DNA from: Leptospira ryugenii
GTDB lineage: Bacteria; Spirochaetota; Leptospiria; Leptospirales; Leptospiraceae
DNA: 64,000 bases
Direction of reading: 5' to 3'
Assembly (NCBI RefSeq): GCF_003114855.1
Contig: NZ_BFBB01000001.1
Span: 62,001-126,000 of the forward strand
Position 1 is the stretch's first letter, and each line of letters begins with the position of its first letter. Shown piece after piece: positions 34,273 to 43,166 of this stretch. The notes under the pieces were generated by a model. It did no database searches. It saw nothing but the letters and a program-made list of their open reading frames with translations, and was not told the DNA's origin. The translations under genes and the position numbers were made by a program.

Positions 34273-35613
34273 ATGAAGATCTTTCCTAGCCTACAATTCA
34301 TATTCTTTAAAGACAAATCTATTCCCCTCAGTGCCAAGACATTGATCGAAGAAGAGGAAGAAAAAGGAGCCTTGGTGGCAAACCGATTTCGGTATGTGGC
34401 AGGCTTTGGCATTCTCATCTCTATCTTGGCAAACCTTTCCAATACAAACTACGGAAGTATGGGTTATGTTGTGAATGTTGGAACCATAGCGATTTATTTT
34501 TTCAATGCCTGGCTCCATAGCAAAGTACTGAAGATTCCATCCGAGCGCATTCGCTATTGGTATGAGTATTTTAGCATATTTCTGGATAACACCTTAGTGG
34601 CCTCGGCCCTTTGGAGTTGGTATCTGTTAAGTGGTCACAACAACGCAAATTTTTTGATCAAAAATCCATTGCATTTTTACTTTATCCTTCCCATTGCCAT
34701 AGGATTGATACAACTCAGAGCCAATCTGGTCCTCTTTTCTATCCTTTGTTATTTTATTTATTTCTATACCTATGCGCTCTATGCCTTTATCCAAGGTACG
34801 TCACATACTTTGGATTGGTATGAATATGTGCTTGGACCACAAATCATTGTAAGTGATGCGGTGCTTGCACGTCCAGTCGTATATCTCTGTCTTGTGATCT
34901 CAATTATTTATGCCATCAATAGTTTTTATCAAATGCTTGTTAGATTAGCCCAGGTGGAAGCACAGAAAAAATCCCTTTCGAGATACTTTTCTCCTGATTT
35001 AATTCCACATCTTTCCACCCAAACATCATCCTTAGAAATCGGAAAGAGACAAAAAGTAACCGTTCTCTTTTCTGATATCCGAGGGTTCACTAGTTTTTCT
35101 GAAAGTCTCGACCCACAAACTCTTTCTGGCTTTTTATCAGAGTATAGAGGAAGGATGACAAAATCTGTTTTTAAATTTGGTGGCACCTTGGACAAGTTCA
35201 TAGGCGATGCAGTCATGGCAACGTTTGGTACACCATTCCCTTCTCCAAAGCCTGGATTCGATGCCGAGAATGCAGTGAATGCCGCAATTGATATGTTAGT
35301 CGAATTGAACCAGTTCAATGCCGAAAGAAAAGCAAAAGGAGAAATGGAAATTCGGATAGGGATAGGGATTCACACTGGCGAAGTCTTTGCGGGTAATGTA
35401 GGCAAAGAGGATCGTATGGAATACACTGTGATTGGAGATACCGTAAACACAGCATCTAGGATTGAGTCTGCCTGCAAAGCCCTACATGCGGAGCTTTTGG
35501 TCTCGGAGGATGTGTGGCGAGAGATTGGCGAACCCGACTCGTTTCAGAGAAAGGGTAAAGTCAAACTAAAAGGCAAAGAAAATTCCATTTATCTATTTGA
35601 GTGGAAACCGTAA
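34273..35613 (+). CDS. Membrane-bound class III adenylate cyclase
   Basis: 446 residues: about six membrane helices in the first 225, a short linker (SRYFSPDLIPHL), then a class III cyclase domain. Seen: VTVLFSDIRGFTSFSE with the first metal Asp, LDKFIGDAVMATFGTP with the adenine-selecting Lys and the second Asp, GIGIHTGEVFAGNVG, and YTVIGDTVNTASRIES with the transition-state Asn and Arg. Thr at the second purine-specifying position (Y-T-V-I-G) is the class IIIb pattern. ATP as substrate is inferred from Lys/Thr. Two cyclic-nucleotide-binding proteins are encoded about 13 kb downstream. Ends flush against the HD-GYP-like gene. Confidence 0.88.
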   Translation: MKIFPSLQFIFFKDKSIPLSAKTLIEEEEEKGALVANRFRYVAGFGILISILANLSNTNYGSMGYVVNVGTIAIYFFNAWLHSKVLKIPSERIRYWYEYFSIFLDNTLVASALWSWYLLSGHNNANFLIKNPLHFYFILPIAIGLIQLRANLVLFSILCYFIYFYTYALYAFIQGTSHTLDWYEYVLGPQIIVSDAVLARPVVYLCLVISIIYAINSFYQMLVRLAQVEAQKKSLSRYFSPDLIPHLSTQTSSLEIGKRQKVTVLFSDIRGFTSFSESLDPQTLSGFLSEYRGRMTKSVFKFGGTLDKFIGDAVMATFGTPFPSPKPGFDAENAVNAAIDMLVELNQFNAERKAKGEMEIRIGIGIHTGEVFAGNVGKEDRMEYTVIGDTVNTASRIESACKALHAELLVSEDVWREIGEPDSFQRKGKVKLKGKENSIYLFEWKP

Positions 35614-37083
35614 TTAAACAGCTGCTTTGCTAAGCTTTCCAACTGCTTCAAACAAAGGTGCATTCATTTCAGGGTCTATGATGTAGATAACCCGAGTCGA
35701 GCCTGCTGCATGGGAGGATAAGTCTATGATGGCCTTTCTCCTATCCATGCGCACTTGGGAGAGGTCAAAGTCTGCGATCCTGTATTTATTTGCCTTTTTG
35801 AAGATAGGTTTGATCGTACAAATTCTTTGTAATTTTGGACGGGTTTGGTAGCGGTCTACCTCTATCACTTTGCAGATATCAAAGTGCACTTGTTTTTCGG
35901 AATCAACGGATGCTGTGATGATAAAATCGTCTGCATTAATGATGTTTTCATTGTTCGTGAGACTTGCCCCCACGTAATCAATCAAATGGCGAATGTTTTT
36001 GCTACTATATGAAAAGAAGGAATCATTCACAATCATCTTTAGAGCTTTTGCTGAACTATATGCAGGTCTCCATGCTTGGGCAGAAGTAAGAGAGGCATAT
36101 TCACTAGCCAAGGATAGAATGGCAATGTCATCTTCACGGTTTGCCGTAGTGATCTGATTTTCTTGTAAGTGCAATTGCATTTCAATGTCTTCCACGATTC
36201 TTTCTCGGTTTGTTTCCTTGGAATACATATCTCGTATGGACATTAGCTTTTGGAAGACTATCCTTGGGTCTGGGAAGTTATTGTTCACTCCGGCGCCACG
36301 GAAAGGTCTATGGTGGTTTAAGATGAGAGTCCGAACATCCGTAGAGATTTCGGGAGCAGATAGACTCATCAGATAACTGATGATGGGGTGTTGTTGGATA
36401 ATGGCGTATTCTTCTTTGCTTAATTTTGGGTTTTCAGTGATATCGAGTTTCGCATAACCAACATCAGCTAGATAGCTAGCCATCATAAGTGCTAGGTGTT
36501 CTTTATGGTAGGGTTTTTTATCTGCATCAGAAACAATCTTTTTTGTTCTAACCTTCATCCCCATCGCGACTATGGTCCGTTTGGTCATGAGTTCAGATTG
36601 TAGGCTAACACCCGCTACACTTAAAATTTCTAAGATATTAAAAATCCCAGATTCAAAATCTGGATTACTAGTGAAGTCGTTCAGGATCTCATTCACAGAG
36701 TTTTGTACGATGATAGCTTGGTCTGAGGTGAAAGAATGTTTTTTTAGATCATCTAACAAAGCAGCTGATTGTTTTGCAAAGTCTTCAACCTTTTTTGGGT
36801 CAAATAACTTAACGTTGGACTTTCCTTCCGCATTGGCAGCTGCCACAGAGATTTTTGTTTTTTGGAGTTCAGCTAATAGAAAATAAACACCTTGAAGCTC
36901 GAATCGTAAGAGTTTGGCAAAATCGTCTTGGCTTGGGTTCTTTTTTTTGGGAATGATGATCTGGCCATTCCGATTGTAAAGGTCAAAAGGGATAGAATTG
37001 TTCTTTCGAAAACTGTTGAGAGTGTCTTCAGTTAATTCAAATTTTGCGAGCTTATCCTTTGGAACCTGTTTTAAATCAGCCAT
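35614..37083 (-). CDS. Degenerate HD-GYP domain protein
   Basis: 489 residues from ATG 37083. The central region keeps the shape of HD-GYP cyclic-di-GMP phosphodiesterases: HKEHLALMMASYLADVGYAKLDI (where active enzymes have HDIGK), LSKEEYAIIQQHPIISYLM (HP kept), LILNHHRPFRGAGV (HH kept, GYP replaced by GAGV). The loss of the HD and GYP signatures argues against normal phosphodiesterase activity. The N-terminal 130 residues and C-terminal 140 residues, the latter beta-rich, are not recognised. A binding or scaffolding role is inferred. The ORF is open 12 codons further upstream (TTG 37119). Confidence 0.75.
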   Translation of the reverse strand: MADLKQVPKDKLAKFELTEDTLNSFRKNNSIPFDLYNRNGQIIIPKKKNPSQDDFAKLLRFELQGVYFLLAELQKTKISVAAANAEGKSNVKLFDPKKVEDFAKQSAALLDDLKKHSFTSDQAIIVQNSVNEILNDFTSNPDFESGIFNILEILSVAGVSLQSELMTKRTIVAMGMKVRTKKIVSDADKKPYHKEHLALMMASYLADVGYAKLDITENPKLSKEEYAIIQQHPIISYLMSLSAPEISTDVRTLILNHHRPFRGAGVNNNFPDPRIVFQKLMSIRDMYSKETNRERIVEDIEMQLHLQENQITTANREDDIAILSLASEYASLTSAQAWRPAYSSAKALKMIVNDSFFSYSSKNIRHLIDYVGASLTNNENIINADDFIITASVDSEKQVHFDICKVIEVDRYQTRPKLQRICTIKPIFKKANKYRIADFDLSQVRMDRRKAIIDLSSHAAGSTRVIYIIDPEMNAPLFEAVGKLSKAAV

Positions 37084-37299
37084 TTTTCTACTCAAAGGAA
37101 GAGATAAACTTCCTTTCAATTCTACTCTTGTAGCAAGTACAGAAGAATCAGTAAATAAATTTATTCATATTCCAAAGATTGTCATGTTGGTCCTTACTTT
37201 ATTAGTAGATTCCCTTATCCAAATAAGACAGTCAATTTTGTCTAGATGTCTAGCTAATGTCAGTTAGTGTGCCTTTGTATTTTTTGTGGCAAATTTCGG

Positions 37300-37315
37300 G
37301 ATTCTACGTAGAATC
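37300..37315. promoter_or_regulatory. Perfect 16-bp palindrome upstream of an acyl-CoA dehydrogenase gene
   Basis: GATTCTACGTAGAATC, 50 bases before the ATG at 37366, in the longest non-coding gap of the window (37084-37365). Size and position fit a dimeric repressor operator. A looser repeat, CTAGA-TG-TCTAG, lies about 70 bases further upstream. No convincing promoter boxes could be fixed. Confidence 0.5.
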
Positions 37316-37365
37316 ACTGAATATTTTTCGTTTACAATTCTTGAACCTGTACCAAATATTTAGGC

Positions 37366-38544
37366 ATGACCACGATCTCTGAAAACCGAATGACAGACTT
37401 ATTCCAACCCACAGATGCCCATGTATCCTTACGTGAGTCCGTGGCCAATTTTGCTGCAAAAGAACTGGATGAGCAGGCGAAAGAATACGATGAAACAGAA
37501 GGCTTTAACCTATCTCTTTTCAAGCGCCTAGGATCGGAACTGGGTCTATTCGGCATTACCATCCCTGAATCGGATGGGGGGCATGGTTTGGATGCGACTG
37601 CGAGTGTGATCATCCACGAGGAAATGTCCAAATATGATCCAGGTTTTACGCTTTCCTATTTAGCGCATGAAGTCTTATTCGTGAATAATTTTTATTATAG
37701 TGCAAATAAGGAACAACACCAGAGGTATTTGGACAAAGTGGTATCGGGTGAATGGATTGGTGGAATGGGTATGACAGAACCTGGAGCTGGGACCGATGTT
37801 TTAGGAATGACAACCCATACCGAACGAAAAGGGGACCGTTACATCATCAATGGAACCAAACAATACATAACCAATGGCTCGGTTGGGCAGGTCTTTGTTC
37901 TCTATACAAAATTGGATAAAAATGCAAAGAAAATGACCTCCTTTGTGATTGAATCGACATATAAGGGATTTTCTGTCGGGAAAAAGGAAGAGAAAATGGG
38001 TATGCGTTCCTCCCCAACCACCCAATTGGTCTTTGAGGACATGGAAGTCCCCCTTGAAAATTTACTTGGTACTGAAAATTCGGCCATCACCCACATGATG
38101 AGAAATTTGGAGATTGAACGGGTGACTTTAGCAGCACAATCTTTGGGCATCGCGGCTCGCTGTATCGATATCATGTGTGACCATGCCATGCGGCACCGAG
38201 AGGCATTTGGCAAAAAACTCTCTGAGTTTGGTCAGATCCAAAGGTTGATAGCTGACTCCTACGCAGAGTATTCTGCTGCACGAGCTTTGGTGTACCAAGT
38301 TGCACAAAGCATCTCACCGGAAACGAGAAATTCTCTAGGGGCAGCATCTGCTAAGTTAGTCGCCACACAAATGGCGGAGCGCGTTTCTCGGAGTGCGGTT
38401 CAGGTGTTAGGTGGATATGGCTACTGCCGCGAGTACCCAGTCGAGAGATTGCATAGAGATTCTATACTTCTATCCATTGGTGGTGGAACCAATGAGGCCA
38501 TGCAAAAGAACATCATTTCTGATTTGAAAAAAGTTTGGGCTTAA
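37366..38544 (+). CDS. Acyl-CoA dehydrogenase
   Basis: 392 residues, the standard length for short/medium/long-chain enzymes. Seen: FGITIPESDGGHG, GMGMTEPGAGTDVLGM, GTKQYITNG, EKMGMRSSPTTQLVFEDM, and LGGYGYCREYPVERLHRDSILLSIGGGTNE. As in the other dehydrogenase here, the E-G-T position is Gly (GGGT), while NLEIERVTLAAQ places a Glu where isovaleryl-type enzymes have their base. Electrons go to EtfAB. Isovaleryl-CoA or long acyl-CoA are plausible substrates. ATG 37366 lacks a clear ribosome site; ATG 37390 is in frame. Single gene, with a palindrome in its upstream gap. Confidence 0.88.
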   Translation: MTTISENRMTDLFQPTDAHVSLRESVANFAAKELDEQAKEYDETEGFNLSLFKRLGSELGLFGITIPESDGGHGLDATASVIIHEEMSKYDPGFTLSYLAHEVLFVNNFYYSANKEQHQRYLDKVVSGEWIGGMGMTEPGAGTDVLGMTTHTERKGDRYIINGTKQYITNGSVGQVFVLYTKLDKNAKKMTSFVIESTYKGFSVGKKEEKMGMRSSPTTQLVFEDMEVPLENLLGTENSAITHMMRNLEIERVTLAAQSLGIAARCIDIMCDHAMRHREAFGKKLSEFGQIQRLIADSYAEYSAARALVYQVAQSISPETRNSLGAASAKLVATQMAERVSRSAVQVLGGYGYCREYPVERLHRDSILLSIGGGTNEAMQKNIISDLKKVWA

Positions 38545-38550
38545 GCAAAC

Positions 38551-39423
38551 TCAAGCAGTTTGAAGATCCGTCTCCATTTGGTGTGCTACCTTTACGATCC
38601 ATGAGCTGAAATAATTTCCTATGGATCGCAAAAGCAAAAGATCATACTCGGGTCTTTCCTTTTCTTTGATGCGAATGAGAGTCCGAATGGCCTCCGTATA
38701 GCGACCGCTAAAATCGAGCAAAGAGGTACCAGGAGGAAAAAAGTTTGCTACCACAACATATTGGTTTTCATCAAATCCATATTCATTCATCCAACCTTTG
38801 AGCAAGGATTCGCAGCTGTATTTGGATGCTAAGGCATGTTGAGCAACTAACAGATAGAACATGGACTCCAGAGCAAGCCAAGTAATTTCTGGGAAGGCAG
38901 TGGCAATCGCGGCAATGATTTGTTCACCGTTTTCGATTGTCTTTTTTAAATGGTTTACTTTCGTAAAATAGGCACCTAATTTGTTAAATGCTTTGATGTG
39001 TTGGATGATGGAATCCACCTCTTTTTTTTCGAGGCTTGTTTCTTTTTGCAAAAGAGAGGTAATGTCCTCTTTTGTTTTTTCTTGGCAGAGAAATTCTATG
39101 AACTGAAATACAATATCTATCGAAAACTGGGTATCTGATCCCTGCGAGTAGGCAACCTCTTTCTGGTAGGCGTCAAAACTACGGAAAATGAGGTATTCCA
39201 TCTTTTCATTTTCTAATTGTGATACTGGCTTTAGGAGCTCCTTCATTGCCAAAATGAACTCAAATCGGCCTGCTTCTAGGTAACGGGCTTTTTGGTTTTT
39301 AAAGGTTCGGATCGTAATCTCTGGGTTCAAATGTAAGGCACCCATCCGGTATTCTGGTTGGCGCGCAAGAGATCTCCAAAGGAGTAAGGCGGGATCAACT
39401 TTCTTCCAGGATTCTTTAACCAT
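38551..39423 (-). CDS. Unknown 290-residue protein
   Basis: Not recognised. Predicted mainly alpha-helical and soluble, without signal peptide or membrane helix. It contains several leucine- and aromatic-rich helices (FQFIEFLCQEK, ITWLALESMFYLLVAQHALASKY, YDLLLLRSIGNYFSSWIVKVAH). ATG 39423 and the full-length frame with ordinary codon use support a real gene. It converges on the acyl-CoA dehydrogenase gene with a six-base gap and diverges from the CrtI-like gene. Confidence 0.7.
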   Translation of the reverse strand: MVKESWKKVDPALLLWRSLARQPEYRMGALHLNPEITIRTFKNQKARYLEAGRFEFILAMKELLKPVSQLENEKMEYLIFRSFDAYQKEVAYSQGSDTQFSIDIVFQFIEFLCQEKTKEDITSLLQKETSLEKKEVDSIIQHIKAFNKLGAYFTKVNHLKKTIENGEQIIAAIATAFPEITWLALESMFYLLVAQHALASKYSCESLLKGWMNEYGFDENQYVVVANFFPPGTSLLDFSGRYTEAIRTLIRIKEKERPEYDLLLLRSIGNYFSSWIVKVAHQMETDLQTA

Positions 39424-39547
39424 ATATTGTTTCCCTAACTAGCAATTTGCTCTTTTTTTAAACACAAGGAACGTCGGAGATACCAAAAAAAACGTTCCCT
39501 GTTCTTTTCTGATACTGGTTGCATAAGTCGTGCCAGTCTATCAGTCA

Positions 39548-41047
39548 ATGGAAGAAATCTGGGATGCGATCGTTGTCGGCGGTGGTTTAGGAGGCCTTGC
39601 CTTTGCGAGCCGTTATGCCAAAGAAGGAAACCGAGTCCTTGTGCTGGAAAAAGGCATCCACCCAGGTGGCTGCGCATCTAGTTTTGACCGAGCTGGGTTT
39701 CGCTTTGAATCGGGTGCCACCACCGTGGTTGGTTGGGAGGAGGGGCTACCTCTCGCACAATTAGAAAGGGATCTGGGCATCCAATTCCCTAGAATCCCTC
39801 TCTCTCCTTCTATGGTGGTACTCTGGAAGGACAAAGAACTCATACGTTATCCTGAGCGAGAAAAGTGGCAGAAAGAAATTGCACGTGTCTTTGGCAAATC
39901 CAAGCGTATGGAATGGTTTTGGAGGTTTTTATTTTTTCTATCAGATGGGCTTTGGTCGATTTCTGGACGCTATTTACATTTTCCAATTGCGAATGGAAAA
40001 GATATTTTTAGACTTTTGCGAACACTTCGTCCGAAAGATATACTTATTTTTTGCGCTTCATTTTTGCCATTCCGTTGGGTTCTCAAAATCTTTGGATTGG
40101 AAGGGAAGGAGGAGTGGATATCTTTTTTGGATGAACAGTTGATGATCACAAACCAATGCAAATCAAAAGAGGCCCCTCTTTTAACGGCAGCAGCTGGTCT
40201 TTGTTATCCGAATTTAATCAACACGTACATACCAGGCGGGATTTTACGTCTCTCCGAAACCTTGGTAGAGTATTTAGAAAAAAACCGAGGAGAATGCCAT
40301 CTCAAGGAAGAAGTAATCCGAATCAGGAAGGATGGTTCAGAGAGCGGACAGGATCTATTCCAAGTTGTAACGAAGAAATCAACCTACTATAGCAAGGTTG
40401 TTGTCTGCAATATTCCGATTTGGAATGTGGAACCTTTACTCTCAGAAGAGATTCCTGCGCGCTTGCACGCAATCCGAAGGTTTGAAGAAGGGATCTATAG
40501 TGCCTTTACCATGGGAGTCGTCTTGAGAACTAGCAGTTTGGTGCCCAAATCCTACCACTACCAGATCCATCTCTCCGCTCCTCTGCCTGAGGGAGGAGGG
40601 GATTCTATTTTTGTTTCTCTTTCTCATCCAGAAGATAAGCTGCGGTCACGAGATGGAGTGCTTGTGCTCTCGATATCCACTCACGTTTCCGATCCAGAGA
40701 CTTGGAGAGAAAGGGGAAAAGACTACCAAAACCACAAACAAATCTGGGTAGATACCATCTTATCTCAGTTAGCTGAAAGTCTTCCCTGGTTCCGAAAGGA
40801 GGAGATCATCGCTTTACACTCTGCAAGTCCTCTTAGCTGGCAAACCTGGACGGGGAGGAAATTGGGCCGCGTGGGAGGGATTCCCTTTTCTTATTTTTCC
40901 AATCCCTTTCGTTTTCTATCCCCGAATGTTCTTTCTGTGAAAGGACTCTATCTATGTGGGGATACGGTTTACCCAGGGCAAGGAATCCCCGCTGTGGTTC
41001 TGGGCGGGAGCCATTTGGCCCAGAGACTGCAAAAGAAAGAGATTTGA
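39548..41047 (+). CDS. CrtI/RetSat-like FAD-dependent phytoene desaturase family protein
   Basis: 499 residues. Seen: DAIVVGGGLGGLAFASRYAKEG at the N-terminus (FAD motif), VLEKGIHPGGCASSF, RFESGATTVVGW, YIPGGILRLSETL, and a C-terminal VKGLYLCGDTVYPGQGIPAVVLGGSHLAQ, all typical of carotenoid desaturase/isomerase and retinol-saturase relatives. A carotenoid substrate is possible, but no other carotenoid genes are in the window. Start ATG 39548 is used since the FAD strand begins right after it; GTG 39530 is also in frame and neither has a good ribosome site. thrB follows 24 bases later. Confidence 0.8.
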   Translation: MEEIWDAIVVGGGLGGLAFASRYAKEGNRVLVLEKGIHPGGCASSFDRAGFRFESGATTVVGWEEGLPLAQLERDLGIQFPRIPLSPSMVVLWKDKELIRYPEREKWQKEIARVFGKSKRMEWFWRFLFFLSDGLWSISGRYLHFPIANGKDIFRLLRTLRPKDILIFCASFLPFRWVLKIFGLEGKEEWISFLDEQLMITNQCKSKEAPLLTAAAGLCYPNLINTYIPGGILRLSETLVEYLEKNRGECHLKEEVIRIRKDGSESGQDLFQVVTKKSTYYSKVVVCNIPIWNVEPLLSEEIPARLHAIRRFEEGIYSAFTMGVVLRTSSLVPKSYHYQIHLSAPLPEGGGDSIFVSLSHPEDKLRSRDGVLVLSISTHVSDPETWRERGKDYQNHKQIWVDTILSQLAESLPWFRKEEIIALHSASPLSWQTWTGRKLGRVGGIPFSYFSNPFRFLSPNVLSVKGLYLCGDTVYPGQGIPAVVLGGSHLAQRLQKKEI

Positions 41048-41071
41048 TTTTGTCCCCCCTTGGGCAAACCT

Positions 41072-42037
41072 ATGCCCAAGAGTATGCCTTCTATTCCCAA
41101 AATCACCATCAAAGTTCCGGGTACTTCGGCAAACCTCGGACCGGGCTTCGATCTTATGGGCATGGCTCTCAAGATCTACAATCAATTCGAGTTTCAATTC
41201 CCTTCCCAAGCCAACTTCCAGAGTACAAACCATAAGGGAGAGTCCCTTCCGTTTGCGCCGGAAGATGATTTAGTGCAAGTCGCCTACCAGAGCTATTTCC
41301 GTGCCTTTTTGCCCGAAGTAGAGATTCCTAAATACGTCTGTAAGATGTGGATCGGCCTTCCTTTGAAAGGTGGGCTCGGTTCTTCTGCCTCAGCTATTGT
41401 GGCAGGATTGAGTTTGGCAAGAAGGGTGCATACGCTTGCATTTTCGAACGAAAGGCAAATCACAGACTCAGAGTTTTTACAATTTTTAGCAGAGTGGGAA
41501 GGACACCCTGACAATACTTTGCCCGCTTATTTAGGTGGATTTGTCTTTGCGACCTCCTGCCAAGGGGAACCTCTCCGTTACTTTCGGAAAAAATTTCCAG
41601 CATCCATCGCATTATTTTTGTTAACACCTGAGTATACAGTTTCGACAGAAGAATCTCGAAAAACTCTACCTGGCCTATACCCAACAAAAGATGTCATTTT
41701 TAATTTATCCCGTTTAGGTTCTTGGCTCTACTTTTTGGAAAAGCGAAGGTTTAGCGATTTAAAGAACGCATTGCAAGATAAATTACACACGCCTTATAGA
41801 ATTACAGAGTCAAGTCCTCTCTTTCAAATTACGGAAAAGCTAGACCCTCATAAATTTGGGCATTGTCTTTCTGGCTCAGGGCCAAGTTTGTTGATCTTTA
41901 CTGAAAGAAAAAATGCAGATAAATATAAATCAATTTTGGAGAATTTGATTGCGGAAGAGTTTAAGAAACAGAACATTCCCTATCAATTCAAACGCATACA
42001 GACAGATCATCTGGGAACCATAATCAAACAATCATAA
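41072..42037 (+). CDS. thrB: Homoserine kinase
   Basis: GHMP-family kinase that phosphorylates homoserine on the way to threonine. Seen: KITIKVPGTSANLGPGFDLMGMAL, the ATP loop LPLKGGLGSSASAIVAG, GHPDNTLPAYLGGF and HCLSGSGPSLLIF. About 320 residues, the usual length. Start could be ATG 41072 or ATG 41084; both are close to the family N-terminus. It follows the CrtI-like gene in the same direction, and its end lies six bases from the convergent membrane-protein gene. Confidence 0.9.
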   Translation: MPKSMPSIPKITIKVPGTSANLGPGFDLMGMALKIYNQFEFQFPSQANFQSTNHKGESLPFAPEDDLVQVAYQSYFRAFLPEVEIPKYVCKMWIGLPLKGGLGSSASAIVAGLSLARRVHTLAFSNERQITDSEFLQFLAEWEGHPDNTLPAYLGGFVFATSCQGEPLRYFRKKFPASIALFLLTPEYTVSTEESRKTLPGLYPTKDVIFNLSRLGSWLYFLEKRRFSDLKNALQDKLHTPYRITESSPLFQITEKLDPHKFGHCLSGSGPSLLIFTERKNADKYKSILENLIAEEFKKQNIPYQFKRIQTDHLGTIIKQS

Positions 42038-42043
42038 TTCCAT

Positions 42044-42691
42044 TTAATCTTCTTGGTCTTCGCTATCTTCTTCTTTTCCAAAAGCGTACGTATCGTCCTT
42101 GAATCGAACCTTTCTATTGATGCCCGGTTGGATCTTTCCAATGGTAAATGTAAACTTCATTCTTTCTTTTCCGAGCTTATTGAAATAGAAAGAAGAACTC
42201 AATGCGATCTCAATAAAATTAACCATTCTATCTTTAATGATTTTATCTGAGATCCTAAATTCTGCAGGATGGCCAATAATTTCATAGGAATCAAAAGATT
42301 CTTTGTTCTCCATCTTGCCATATGTATCCATCCTTGGTGGTTTATAAAAGGAAGGTCCATTTCGTAGTACAGTGATGGTATAATCTTCTGAATCTCTACT
42401 TTTTTTGAATTGGAAGATTAAATGGTCTTCCGAGATTGCTTGGCAACGAGTTGCTAAATGTCCTGTTTTACATCCAACAGTAAAACTCCCAAATCGGCTG
42501 ACTTCATCGATTGTGATGTCATAATGGTCACCAACTTGTACAGGGATGAAACGATCAGAATCCTTTCTTGAAAGAATGGGGTAAATAAACTGGTGGTATA
42601 CGACCCCCATTAGTCCCAAAACAGAAAGTAGTAATACGCCACTAAGAAGAATTAGGAATCCATCTTGGATGGCTATTGCTAAAGATACCAG
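42044..42691 (-). CDS. Unknown membrane-anchored protein (CTG start proposed)
   Basis: From the standard start (TTG 42619) the protein begins in the middle of a hydrophobic segment. The frame stays open upstream, and from CTG 42691 it reads VSLAIAIQDGFLILLSGVLL..., which together with LLSVLGLMGVVYHQFIYPIL forms one complete N-terminal membrane helix. CTG 42691 lies four bases after the stop of the upstream small gene. The following 170 residues are beta-rich (VQVGDHYDITIDEVSRFGSFTVGC) with an acidic tail (KEEDSEDQED). No family is recognised. The CTG proposal rests on helix completeness and operon spacing only. Confidence 0.65.
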   Translation of the reverse strand: MVSLAIAIQDGFLILLSGVLLLSVLGLMGVVYHQFIYPILSRKDSDRFIPVQVGDHYDITIDEVSRFGSFTVGCKTGHLATRCQAISEDHLIFQFKKSRDSEDYTITVLRNGPSFYKPPRMDTYGKMENKESFDSYEIIGHPAEFRISDKIIKDRMVNFIEIALSSSFYFNKLGKERMKFTFTIGKIQPGINRKVRFKDDTYAFGKEEDSEDQED

Positions 42692-42695
42692 TGGA

Positions 42696-43025
42696 TTACC
42701 GCTTAATATCGATCTTGTGGTCTTTCTGTTTTGGCAGTGCTCCGCCTGTGACCATGGAAAGCAGATCTTTCACTTCTTCCGCAGAAATGATTTGGTCTAA
42801 CCTTTGTTCCAAAGTAGTAGGTGAGGGTTTCATAACCAAATCCTCTGGTTTTGGCCCCTTTTCCTCGTGGGCATTGGTTTCTTTTTTTGTGAGCTTCCCT
42901 TTTCCTATCTCTAGTTTAGGGTTCTGCTCACCCTTTCCATCGCTTGGCGTTAGGCCTGAGCTATTCGATGGCATGATGGCTGGTACGGCGCCTGGGCCCA
43001 TACCTGGAATGGGTGAAAGATTCAT
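42696..43025 (-). CDS. Small Pro/Gly/Lys-rich protein of unknown function
   Basis: 109 residues. The first 70 are low complexity (MNLSPIPGMGPGAVPAIMP, then Lys/Glu-rich), followed by a short helical segment (LEQRLDQIISAEEVKDLLSMVTGG) and a basic end (DHKIDIKR). ATG 43025 is preceded by GGAGGTTTGGATTT, a strong ribosome site, which supports a real gene. It is four bases upstream of the membrane-anchored protein gene and divergent from the DsbA-like gene. Confidence 0.68.
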   Translation of the reverse strand: MNLSPIPGMGPGAVPAIMPSNSSGLTPSDGKGEQNPKLEIGKGKLTKKETNAHEEKGPKPEDLVMKPSPTTLEQRLDQIISAEEVKDLLSMVTGGALPKQKDHKIDIKR

Positions 43026-43166
43026 AAATCCAAACCTCCGTTTTTGGGATCCGAGAGAACTCCCTTTCTCTCCAATTTCAACATCGGTCGCCAGGCATAA
43101 TTCCTGAGTAAAAATCTAAAAAAAAATGCCAATTTTTTCCGTTTGATTTGCCTCTTTGGCGAGGAA

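Noticed and set aside
40954..41273. Cluster of overlapping ORFs on both strands near the CrtI-thrB junction
   Set aside because: They are out-of-frame shadows of the CrtI-like and thrB genes without ribosome sites or family features.
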